Below the pieces are notes generated by a model. The model was given only the letters and a program-made list of their open reading frames with translations. It had not been told where the DNA came from and did no database searches. From NCBI RefSeq assembly GCF_050574275.1, contig NZ_CP192260.1, positions 1,302,001 to 1,366,000 on the forward strand: a DNA stretch of 64,000 nt. The letters run 5' to 3'. A program made the translations under genes and the position numbers. Shown here piece after piece: positions 9,812 through 16,635 of this stretch; position 1 is the stretch's first letter, and each line of letters begins with the position of its first letter. Source of the stretch: Virgibacillus_F flavescens. Its GTDB lineage: Bacteria; Bacillota; Bacilli; Bacillales; Amphibacillaceae.

Positions 9812-10070
9812 TGCCCGACTGGGGCGCCAAAGCCGTAAACTCGGGCAGCAATTCAGCCAGCACGGGCCACAACTCAGCTAGATCGGGCCAAGGAAACTGC
9901 TACTCGGGCCGCAACTGTCGTCCGTCCCGAGTCTCACCACACGCGGCCCGCGACACCGCACATCACGCCCGAGCGAAACTTCACGCGGCCCGAGTTACAC
10001 CACACGCGGCCCGAGTAGCACCACGCGCGGCCCGCGACACCGCACATCCCGCCCGAGCCGCAACACCGCA
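9812..10070. repeat. Array 2: G+C-rich degenerate repeats related to array 1, with a change of orientation
   Basis: The stretch between two terminators holds ACTCGGGC-type cores on its left (9839, 9914) and GCCCGAGT-type cores on its right, meeting near 9914-9942. GTAGCACCACGCGCGGC near 10015 is shared with the end of array 1. Spacing is less regular than in array 1. A plus-strand frame runs through it into the terminator of the minus-strand gene; its composition follows the repeats and I do not call it a gene. The rest of 9751-10113 holds nothing else I recognise. Confidence 0.8.
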
Positions 10071-10113
10071 CTACCAATCATCACCACGCAATTACGATGC
10101 CCCCACAAATCAA

Positions 10114-10151
10114 AAGAGAGGGTTTTCTGCGTCAGCAGAAAACCCTCTCTT
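10114..10151 (-). terminator. Terminator of the LysM-NlpC gene
   Basis: AAGAGAGGGTTTTCTGC (10114-10130) pairs perfectly with 10135-10151 around a four-base loop, 19 bases beyond the minus-strand stop codon. Confidence 0.88.
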
Positions 10152-10169
10152 CCAGACAATATTAACATT

Positions 10170-11204
10170 CTAGTATAAACGCTTATAACTATCGAAGTGC
10201 TTGCCCCAATAGTAGATATCATTAACATCATCAATCTCAACGCCGTCAGATCCTGCGTGGATGAACTTGCCATTTCCAAGGTAGATTCCCATGTGTGAAA
10301 TACCTGCTTTATATGTATTCTCAAAGAATACTAGATCGCCAACCTGTGGCTTGTTCACATAGTAGGAACGGTTAAAGTAACCTGCACTTGATGTGCGAGT
10401 AATGTCCATTCCAGCTTGCTTGTACGCATAGTAGATGAATCCACTGCAATCAAATCCTGCTGGTGTAGTTCCGCCCCATGAATATGGTACGCCTTGCATA
10501 CTCTTAGCCACGTTCACTAGCTTGTCTACATTGTAGTCGACATCCGCGCTTGGAGTCTCAACTGTTCCATCAGAAGATTTCTCCCCAATAGCAAGACGCT
10601 GGCCAACCAGAATCAGGCTGGAAGATAGGTTATTCCATTTCTTTAATGCGGCAACTGTTACATTTTCACTATGTGCAATTCCACTCAACGTGTCGCCTGA
10701 GCGAACGGTATAATAGGAAGTTGCTGTAGTTTCCTCTTCAACAGCTGGAGGAGTATCAGGCTTTGGAGCTGGTTTGCTCTCGACCGTACCACTCTTAGAA
10801 ACGACAAATTTATCACCTGGATAAATTAAATAGTTATCTAAGTTGTTCCAGTCCATCAAATTAGATAAAGAAACGTCGTATTTTGCTGCGATTCCACTTA
10901 ACGTGTCCCCGCGTTTTACTGTATATGTAGTGGATGTAGTAGAAGTAGTTGGTTTAGAAGCAACTTGTTCGTTACTTGAACTAGCATTATCTGTTTCTAT
11001 TATTTGATTCGGATAGATCACGTCACTGGAAAGACTATTAATAGACTTTAATTGTGAAACACTGGTGTTATACTCGTGTGCAATACCCCATAATGAGTCA
11101 CCGCTTTGTACTTTATACGATGCCGCCTCCGCCTGAGTTACTCCAAAAGCCGAAGCTAAAAATGCACCTGCTGTTACTGACATAACAATTTTCTTATTAG
11201 CCAA
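10170..11204 (-). CDS. LysM x3 plus NlpC/P60 peptidoglycan endopeptidase (LytE/CwlS-like autolysin)
   Basis: TTG start at 11204 with GAGAGGGG upstream; 344 residues. A signal peptide ends near QAEA. Three LysM domains lie at about 29-71, 93-135 and 164-207, joined by Ser/Thr/Pro-rich linkers. The NlpC/P60 domain (about 225-344) has catalytic Cys253 in FDCSGF, His in SHMGIYLG and a further polar residue in FIHAGSD. The family cuts D-Glu/meso-diaminopimelate bonds in stem peptides. It binds the wall through LysM rather than CWB2, unlike its neighbours. A WalR-like direct repeat sits upstream at 11315-11331, fitting known control of lytE-type genes by WalKR. Terminator follows. High confidence in family. 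Confidence 0.94.
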   Translation of the reverse strand: MANKKIVMSVTAGAFLASAFGVTQAEAASYKVQSGDSLWGIAHEYNTSVSQLKSINSLSSDVIYPNQIIETDNASSSNEQVASKPTTSTTSTTYTVKRGDTLSGIAAKYDVSLSNLMDWNNLDNYLIYPGDKFVVSKSGTVESKPAPKPDTPPAVEEETTATSYYTVRSGDTLSGIAHSENVTVAALKKWNNLSSSLILVGQRLAIGEKSSDGTVETPSADVDYNVDKLVNVAKSMQGVPYSWGGTTPAGFDCSGFIYYAYKQAGMDITRTSSAGYFNRSYYVNKPQVGDLVFFENTYKAGISHMGIYLGNGKFIHAGSDGVEIDDVNDIYYWGKHFDSYKRLY

Positions 11205-11502
11205 TTAATATTCCCCTCTCACAAAAAAGTAATCTTACAATTTTTTATTATTATAGCACGAATACAGTATAATTGTGGTAATTATTACAAAATATAGTAT
11301 AATAGTTGTTTTATTGTAATATAACTGTAATCTCCTCCATTTTCCTCACTAATCGACAAATTATCTGCCTATTTTTAAAAAAACTTAAACCGATTCAAAT
11401 AAATGTGTTATAATTTCGATTGTATTGTCGATATAGTAAAAGTGATTTAATTTAAACTACAAGTCATCATTTAATAGTTATTTTAATTGGAGGTCTTTAA
11501 GA
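11205..11502. other. Divergent intergenic region between autolysin and polysaccharide locus
   Basis: This A+T-rich 298-base stretch must hold promoters for both directions. TATAAT occurs on the plus strand at 11409-11414, about 90 bases before the first polysaccharide gene. Several other TATAAT-like hexamers occur on both strands near 11240-11300, so single promoters cannot be fixed by eye. It also holds the WalR-like box listed separately. Confidence 0.6.
11315..11331 (+). promoter_or_regulatory. Candidate WalR (YycF) box, direct repeat TGTAAT-N5-TGTAAT
   Basis: TGTAAT (11315-11320) and TGTAAT (11326-11331) are five bases apart, an exact match to the published Bacillus/Staphylococcus WalR pattern. 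It lies 111 bases upstream of the autolysin start and 172 upstream of the first polysaccharide gene. It reads on the plus strand, so which gene it serves is open. Confidence 0.5.
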
Positions 11503-12264
11503 ATGGAAGAAACGATATCCCTCAAGGAAATAGTTGAGGTTATGAAAAAGCGGCTGCTGATGATTATTTCATTAATAGTAGGAGCAGCACTAATCGCGGC
11601 GGTTGTGAGCTATTTTGTCCTTACACCTACATATCAGGCTACTTCACAATTTATTGTTAACAAGGAGCAACAGGATCCGGCGATTCAATATAGTGTGAAT
11701 GACATTCAAACCAACGTTCAGCTGATCAATACCTACAATATAATACTCAAGAGTCCTGCAATTCTATCAGATGTTGTAGAAGAACTAGATTTGCCTTATT
11801 CAGCTGATCAATTGAAATCGAAAATTCAAGTGGCAAGTGAAGAATCCTCACAGGTCGTGACCGTAACTGCTACAGACACCGATCCTGCGCAAGCGGTTAA
11901 AATAGCAAATACGACGGTAGACATCTTCCAGGAAGAAATTCCTGATATTATGAGTGTAGATAATGTAAGTGTCCTGGCAGAGGCGGAGCTTTCAAATAAT
12001 CCGGCTCAGGTTAGTCCGAAACCGTTACTCAACATTGCGATAGCGGTTGTGCTTGGTGCAATGGTCGGAGTCGGTCTTGCATTCTTACTCGAATATCTGG
12101 ATAACACCATTCGTACAGAAGACGATATCGAGAAAGCTTTAGGTCTTCCGGTACTTGGAGTAATTACACATATTGACGACGAAGATGTACGCGATAATCG
12201 TATGAAAAAATCCAACAGAGTGAAACGGGGTGAATTCAGTGGCTCGCAGAAAAAAACAGTCTAA
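11503..12264 (+). CDS. Wzz/CapA-type chain-length modulator and activator of tyrosine kinase
   Basis: ATG with GGAGG upstream; 253 residues. There are two membrane segments, about 19-40 (LLMIISLIVGAALIAAVVSYF) at the N-terminus in part and about 175-197 at the C-terminus, enclosing an extracellular Wzz domain. The region just before the second segment has the conserved Pro-rich QVSPKPLLN motif. The short cytoplasmic tail is typical of the split Gram-positive type (CapA, YwqC, CpsC), which activates a separate BY-kinase. The next gene is that kinase and overlaps it. It is the first gene of the polysaccharide locus. The role in setting polymer length or export is from family knowledge. Confidence 0.92.
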   Translation: MEETISLKEIVEVMKKRLLMIISLIVGAALIAAVVSYFVLTPTYQATSQFIVNKEQQDPAIQYSVNDIQTNVQLINTYNIILKSPAILSDVVEELDLPYSADQLKSKIQVASEESSQVVTVTATDTDPAQAVKIANTTVDIFQEEIPDIMSVDNVSVLAEAELSNNPAQVSPKPLLNIAIAVVLGAMVGVGLAFLLEYLDNTIRTEDDIEKALGLPVLGVITHIDDEDVRDNRMKKSNRVKRGEFSGSQKKTV

Positions 12265-12937
12265 CAACAGTAAAATCAGGCACCTAATAGCAGACTTAAA
12301 TCCGCGTTCACCGATTTCAGAACAGTATCGTACGATTCGAACAAACCTTCAATTTTCATCAGTCGATTCGGACCTGAAAACGATTCTAGTTACATCATCC
12401 GGACCGAGTGAAGGGAAATCGATGACAACTGCTAATCTAGCAGTTGTGTATGCGCAAACCGGCAAAAAAGTACTGCTGATTGATACAGACTTACGCAAGC
12501 CAACAATCCACTATACATTTCGAATGGATAATCTAAAAGGTTTAAGTAATATATTAGTAGGTGATCAGGCGCTTGAAGATGTGATTACCGCAAGTGATAT
12601 AGACAATCTTGATTTGATATCATGTGGACCAATACCACCGAACCCGTCAGAACTGCTGGCATCCAGGAAAATGGAAAAAATGATTGAGCAGGCGAGTAAA
12701 TTATACGATATAATCTTATTTGATACACCACCGGTACTGGCAGTGACTGATGCACAGATAATGGCAAATGTTTGCGACGGTTCACTTTTAGTTGTTCGAA
12801 GCAAGAAAACAGAAGTGGAAGCTGCTAAGAAGGCGGTTGAAATCCTTAAACCGTCAAAAGCAAAACTTCTCGGGACTATCTTAAACGATCGTGAGAAAAA
12901 AGCTTCCGGCTATTATTATTATTACGGAACAGAATAA
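12239..12937 (+). CDS. BY-family tyrosine kinase (CapB/YwqD/CpsD-like)
   Basis: I prefer GTG at 12239, eight bases after GGGG, giving 232 residues; GTG at 12230 is an alternative. The gene overlaps the end of the modulator. It has a Walker A motif SGPSEGKS, a Walker A' motif LLIDTDLRKPT, a Walker B-like ILFDTPPV and a C-terminal tyrosine cluster GYYYYYG, the autophosphorylation site in this family. It is cytoplasmic and works with the preceding membrane protein to control polymer synthesis. Its phosphatase partners are the two PHP genes downstream, beyond a terminator. High confidence. Confidence 0.94.
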   Translation: MARRKKQSNNSKIRHLIADLNPRSPISEQYRTIRTNLQFSSVDSDLKTILVTSSGPSEGKSMTTANLAVVYAQTGKKVLLIDTDLRKPTIHYTFRMDNLKGLSNILVGDQALEDVITASDIDNLDLISCGPIPPNPSELLASRKMEKMIEQASKLYDIILFDTPPVLAVTDAQIMANVCDGSLLVVRSKKTEVEAAKKAVEILKPSKAKLLGTILNDREKKASGYYYYYGTE

Positions 12938-12975
12938 AAAAGCTTTCTGCTAATACTTAGCAGAAAGCTTTTTTC
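12937..12975 (+). terminator. Terminator after the tyrosine kinase gene
   Basis: AAAAAGCTTTCTGCTA and TAGCAGAAAGCTTTTT pair perfectly with a short loop. It separates the modulator-kinase pair from the phosphatase genes, so they are not one simple operon. Confidence 0.9.
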
Positions 12976-13089
12976 TATTTCGACATTCCCATTCGACAAA
13001 GTTATCTAAAATGTTTATACTTTTGCGTAAAGTAATTACTTTTATTTGTCTAAAATGACTTTTACATGACTTAATCCCTAAACTTTTAC

Positions 13090-13098
13090 TGGTATACT
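13090..13098 (+). promoter_or_regulatory. Probable extended -10 promoter for the first PHP gene
   Basis: TGGTATACT fits the TGnTATAAT extended -10 form. No convincing -35 hexamer lies at the right distance. It leaves a leader of over 100 bases. Confidence 0.45.
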
Positions 13099-13113
13099 AA
13101 ATCAATAGATTAA

Positions 13114-13197
13114 ATTACCTAGTGAATACCTCTATTTATGTGCGGAAGTTATAATTAAGAGAAAATTCGCATATATAAATAGAGAAAACTTAGTAAT
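13114..13197 (+). other. Long imperfect stem in the leader of the first PHP gene
   Basis: ATTACCTAGT (13114-13123) pairs at 8 of 10 positions with ACTTAGTAAT (13188-13197), and CTCTATTTAT (13130-13139) pairs perfectly with ATAAATAGAG (13175-13184). The stem closes directly before the GGGGGAG ribosome binding site. It could expose or hide that site; this is inference. Confidence 0.45.
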
Positions 13198-13211
13198 TGG
13201 GGGAGAGCTAA

Positions 13212-13976
13212 ATGATAGATATTAATTGCCAGATCCTGCCTGGAATGAGTCAAGGGTCAAAGTCGTTGGCAGAGAGTTTACGTATGGCAACATTAGCAGA
13301 GCAGCAAGGAATCACACATATAATTGCGACACCACACCATGTGTATGGTGACGAAGAAACAGCAGCAGATCATATCGTCGGTGCAGTAGAGTATTTAAAC
13401 GGAAAACTTTTTCAAGAAGGAATATCTCTAAAGGTTTTACCTGGACAAGAAACACGGGTTTATGGTGAAATTATTGATGGTATTACGTTTGGTGAAGTTC
13501 TGCCGTTGAATAAAACGAGTAAGTATGTTCTCATTGATCTACCAGCTACTGATGTGCCGAATTATCTCACACAACTGCAGTTTGATATGCAAATCGCAGG
13601 ATACACGCCGATAATCACGCATCCAGAACATAATCAGGAACTGATGGATAATCCTGATAAACTCTACCGGCTCGTCAAGAATGGTGCATTGACTCAGATT
13701 GCAGCTGCGAGTTTAACAGGTAAGTCAGGGAAAAAAGTTCAGAAGTTTGTCAGGCAGCTGGTTGATTCGAATCTGACGCACTTTATTGCTTCTGAATCGA
13801 AGAGTAGTCAAAAGAAATCCTTTCTTCTTCAAGATGCTTACGATATTATTAAAAAGGACTTCGGCGCTGCCATCTATTATCAGTTCATGGAAAATAGTCA
13901 GTACGTGATCGAGAACCTAACCATACCAAAAGATCAACCATATCGAATAAAGGTAAAAAGAGGACTTTTTAAATAA
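13212..13976 (+). CDS. CpsB/YwqE-family PHP protein, probable catalytically dead phosphatase
   Basis: ATG with GGGGGAG upstream; 254 residues, collinear along its whole length with the next gene. The family removes phosphate from BY-kinases using metals held by HxH, Glu, His and DxH motifs. Here the first motif is DINCQ instead of DIHCH, DDGA has become SQGS, and the last motif is ASESKS instead of ATDAHN. ATPHH, GQETR and HPE remain. At least four expected metal-binding side chains are thus lost while the fold appears kept and the frame is intact. I infer a pseudoenzyme, perhaps binding the kinase or the active paralogue. It has its own promoter-like element and a terminator follows. Confidence 0.85.
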   Translation: MIDINCQILPGMSQGSKSLAESLRMATLAEQQGITHIIATPHHVYGDEETAADHIVGAVEYLNGKLFQEGISLKVLPGQETRVYGEIIDGITFGEVLPLNKTSKYVLIDLPATDVPNYLTQLQFDMQIAGYTPIITHPEHNQELMDNPDKLYRLVKNGALTQIAAASLTGKSGKKVQKFVRQLVDSNLTHFIASESKSSQKKSFLLQDAYDIIKKDFGAAIYYQFMENSQYVIENLTIPKDQPYRIKVKRGLFK

Positions 13977-13984
13977 ATAAACTT

Positions 13985-14016
13985 AAGGATCTAGTGATCT
14001 GATTAGGTCCTTTTTT
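13985..14016 (+). terminator. Terminator between the two PHP genes
   Basis: AAGGATCTA (13985-13993) and TAGGTCCTT (14004-14012) pair with one mismatch and lead into a T run. Confidence 0.75.
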
Positions 14017-14116
14017 CACGAACAAAATAGGGAGATTTTTTACTTTTAGTAGGATTACTGATATAATTCATAGATTAATAGTTTTACAATTGCGAAATTT
14101 TAAAAAGACATAGGAA

Positions 14117-14890
14117 GTGATTGACATCATTGATATACATTGTCACATCTTACCTGGAATAGATGATGGTGCCCAAACCGAAACAGACAGTATCGCAATG
14201 GCGAAAGCTGCTGTGGAACAGGGGATACACACAATTGTGGCTACTCCGCATCATATGAATGGTAAGTATGAAAATAAGAAAACTGATATTGAGACACACG
14301 TAAAAGTGTTGAATGAATTATTGCAGGAAAATCAGATACCCTTAACTGTACTTCCTGGACAGGAAGTGCGTATGAATGGAGATATGATGGAAGAGCTGGA
14401 GACGAAGGTTATTCTGCCGATGAATAATACGAAATTCGTATTTGTGGAATTTCCGTCAAGCTCTGTACCGCGGTATGCAAGACAGATGTTGTTTGATATC
14501 CAGGTTTCGGGGTACAAGCCAATTATCGTTCACCCTGAGCGAAACAGTGAACTAGTGGAGAACCCTTCCAAACTATACGATTTTGTTCGGAAAGGTTCGC
14601 TATCACAAATAACTGCAGCAAGTTTATGCGGTAAGTTTGGAAAGAATCTGCAAAAGTTCTCGCACGAGCTGATCGAAGCGAATCTGACGCACTTTATTGC
14701 GACCGATGCACACAATACAACGAACCGTGGATTTGTATTGCAGGAAGCGTATAAGGAATTAACGGATAAGCATGGTATGGAAGCGCGCTATATGTTTATG
14801 GAAAATGCGCAGCTGCTAATTGATGGGAAAACGGTGAATCGGGCGGAGCCATCGATGATTAAGAAGAAAAAGTTTCTAGGGATTTTCTAA
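14117..14890 (+). CDS. Tyrosine-protein phosphatase, PHP type (YwqE/CpsB/CapC-like), active-site complete
   Basis: The protein (257 residues from GTG 14117) has all family motifs: DIHCHILPGIDDGA, ATPHHM, GQEVR, HPERN and ATDAHN. It should dephosphorylate the BY-kinase at 12239 and so tune polymer export. The start is unclear: GTG 14117 is only one or two bases from AGGA, whereas the usual family N-terminus MIDIHCH would begin at ATC 14126, and no ATG is available. A rare non-AUG start is therefore possible. The paralogue upstream lacks key ligands. Terminators or hairpins on both sides suggest a single-gene transcript. Confidence 0.93.
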   Translation: MIDIIDIHCHILPGIDDGAQTETDSIAMAKAAVEQGIHTIVATPHHMNGKYENKKTDIETHVKVLNELLQENQIPLTVLPGQEVRMNGDMMEELETKVILPMNNTKFVFVEFPSSSVPRYARQMLFDIQVSGYKPIIVHPERNSELVENPSKLYDFVRKGSLSQITAASLCGKFGKNLQKFSHELIEANLTHFIATDAHNTTNRGFVLQEAYKELTDKHGMEARYMFMENAQLLIDGKTVNRAEPSMIKKKKFLGIF

Positions 14891-14904
14891 ATCAAATATT
14901 CAGT

Positions 14905-14944
14905 AATGTAAAAGGTATACGTAAAATTGTATACCTTTTACATT
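14905..14944. other. Perfect 16-base stem without a T run between phosphatase and regulator genes
   Basis: AATGTAAAAGGTATAC (14905-14920) pairs perfectly with 14929-14944 around eight bases. The right arm contains only TTTT and no T run follows, so it is not a textbook terminator. It could be a weak terminator, a transcript-stabilising end or a protein-binding site. Confidence 0.6.
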
Positions 14945-15006
14945 AGGATTGAGACGTCGTGGTTCGTGATTGGGTATTTAGAACTATTATTGAAAGGGGT
15001 CAAGCT

Positions 15007-15678
15007 ATGATTAATGTTCTGTTAGTGGAAGATCAGCGCTTATTTAGTGAAGGAATCAAAGCCCTAATCAATCAAGAGGATGACTTGCATGTAATAGGAA
15101 TGGCCGAAAATATAAAAGAAGCAGAAGAAATAATTGACTCGAAACAACCGGATATTGTATTGATGAGTATTCATATACCGGAAATTGATGGTGTTAAAGC
15201 AACGTTTCAACTAAAAGAAAGCTATCCTAAGATAAAAGTGATACTGCTTACTGCAACAATGGAAGAAGAACTAATTGTTACAGGATTGAATGCAGGTGCA
15301 GACGGGTTCCTATATAAGAATTTAAACGCCACCAAGTTAGTAAATGCATTAAGGGATGTGTACCATGGTGAAATGGTTATCTCCGGAGAAGCGGCAAGAA
15401 TCCTGGCGAGCCGAATTCAGGAATTTAAATACAACAAAAAACAAATTCTGGGACGAAAGCTGGATAATCTTTCTCTGTATTTATCCGAGCGAGAACTAGA
15501 TATCTCTTATCTTATGATGGAAGGTAAATCAAATAAAATAATCGCACAACGCCTTTACTTGGGTGAAGGGACAGTTAAAAACTATGTAAGTGAGATTTAC
15601 AGTAAAATAAAGATCAGAAGTCGAACGAATGCAATTGAATTCTTTAAAAAACTTGCAGAAAAAACGACTGATGACTGA
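15007..15678 (+). CDS. NarL/LuxR-type response regulator lacking the usual phosphoacceptor Asp
   Basis: I choose ATG 15007, after GAAAGGGG, because it gives the canonical receiver start MINVLLVEDQ; an upstream GTG is weaker. The protein has 223 residues. The receiver (about 1-120) has the acidic pair Glu8-Asp9, the Thr in LLTAT and the Lys in LYKN. At the phosphorylation site, however, it reads PDIVLMSIHIPEIDG: Ser54 stands where Asp is expected. A LuxR HTH (about 150-215) follows, with LSERELDISYLM and NKIIAQRLYLGEGTVKNYV. No histidine kinase is nearby. I infer a regulator of the locus that works without normal phosphorylation. Target unknown. Confidence 0.88.
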   Translation: MINVLLVEDQRLFSEGIKALINQEDDLHVIGMAENIKEAEEIIDSKQPDIVLMSIHIPEIDGVKATFQLKESYPKIKVILLTATMEEELIVTGLNAGADGFLYKNLNATKLVNALRDVYHGEMVISGEAARILASRIQEFKYNKKQILGRKLDNLSLYLSERELDISYLMMEGKSNKIIAQRLYLGEGTVKNYVSEIYSKIKIRSRTNAIEFFKKLAEKTTDD

Positions 15679-15837
15679 CAAAAAATGTAATTCCATTCAA
15701 ATTGTGACATTTTCAGTAAAAAGTCACTAAAAAAATGACTTCCAGTTTAGTAAACTTATTCATGCACACTGTGAAACATATGTCGTTTAATTATGTGTGT
15801 GTAGATGACGTGAATAAACAGGCGGGAGTTTAGAAGC

Positions 15838-16455
15838 ATGATAAAATTAGTTTGCGAAAGTAATTCAGATTATTTAGAAGCGATATCCATGCTGATTAAT
15901 ACGCAGAAGGACATGCGCGTGAATGATGTGACATCTACAGCGGATATCCTGCTTATCGATCTAGACGAATACTCACTTAATGAAGCAGCAAATCGAATCA
16001 GAAAAGCGCAGAAAGAATTAAACGATCCAAAAGTTGTAGCATTCACTTCACAACGTGTTGACCGTACATACATCGGAATAATTGGAGCAGGGGCAGACAG
16101 CATACTGTCGAAAGAGAATAAGCGAAACGTTATTCCGTCGCTCCGAAATACCGCTAAAGGCGAGTCGATTATTCCAACACACCTAGCACTTAAAGTTGCT
16201 GACGGAGTTGCTCAGCTGCGGACAGATGCTTCACAAGAATTCGCTGTGAAACTGAAAGAGAACGGCATTCATTTGACGCGACGTGAAGCAGATATCGCAT
16301 ATTTAATGAGAAGCGGGTTAAAAAACATAGAGATAGCTGAAAGGCTGAATCTTAAGCCAGGCACAGTGAAAGTGTACGTCAGTTTCATCTATCGCAAGGT
16401 TGGAAACAAGAACAGATCGCAAGTAATTGAACGATTTAATACTGTTTCAACGTAA
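15838..16455 (+). CDS. LuxR-type regulator with degenerate receiver-like domain
   Basis: ATG with GGCGGGAG upstream; 205 residues. The C-terminal HTH (about 135-200) reads LTRREADIAYLM and NIEIAERLNLKPGTVKVYVSFIYRKVG, clearly LuxR/NarL type. The N-terminal 115 residues look like a receiver fold (ADILLIDLD, VVAFTSQ, GADSILSK) but lack the acidic pair near the start (VCESNSD), and the central motif is not followed by the usual MP..DG. It is similar in plan to the regulator just upstream and likely arose by duplication or parallel decay. Both lie before the biosynthetic block, so control of that block is a fair guess. Confidence 0.85.
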   Translation: MIKLVCESNSDYLEAISMLINTQKDMRVNDVTSTADILLIDLDEYSLNEAANRIRKAQKELNDPKVVAFTSQRVDRTYIGIIGAGADSILSKENKRNVIPSLRNTAKGESIIPTHLALKVADGVAQLRTDASQEFAVKLKENGIHLTRREADIAYLMRSGLKNIEIAERLNLKPGTVKVYVSFIYRKVGNKNRSQVIERFNTVST

Positions 16456-16635
16456 ATTAATTGACGAATCTTGTAAAAAATACGTAAATAGTCTTACATT
16501 TTCCAACAAAGTATGCAAAAATGAACTATAATAGAAACTAATGGAATAAAATACTAGTAAATGATTATTTGATGGATGGAAAATTGTCATTTACTAGTGT
16601 TTTATACGGATAAAATCATGAAAGGAGCAGGCATA
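16456..16635 (+). promoter_or_regulatory. Leader region of the main biosynthetic block with promoter-like and hairpin elements
   Basis: TATAAT (16527-16532) is a good -10 candidate. TGTAAA-N5-CGTAAA (16472-16488) is one base short of a WalR-type repeat. ACTAGTAAATGA (16553-16564) pairs perfectly with TCATTTACTAGT (16587-16598) around 22 bases and is followed by GTGTTTTAT. The stem lies between promoter and start, where an attenuator or antitermination target would sit. I do not recognise an EAR element. Confidence 0.5.

Noticed and set aside
9772..10173. Plus-strand open frame of 133 codons
   Set aside because: It runs through array 2 and then through the terminator of the minus-strand autolysin, has no ribosome binding site, and its composition just follows the repeats.
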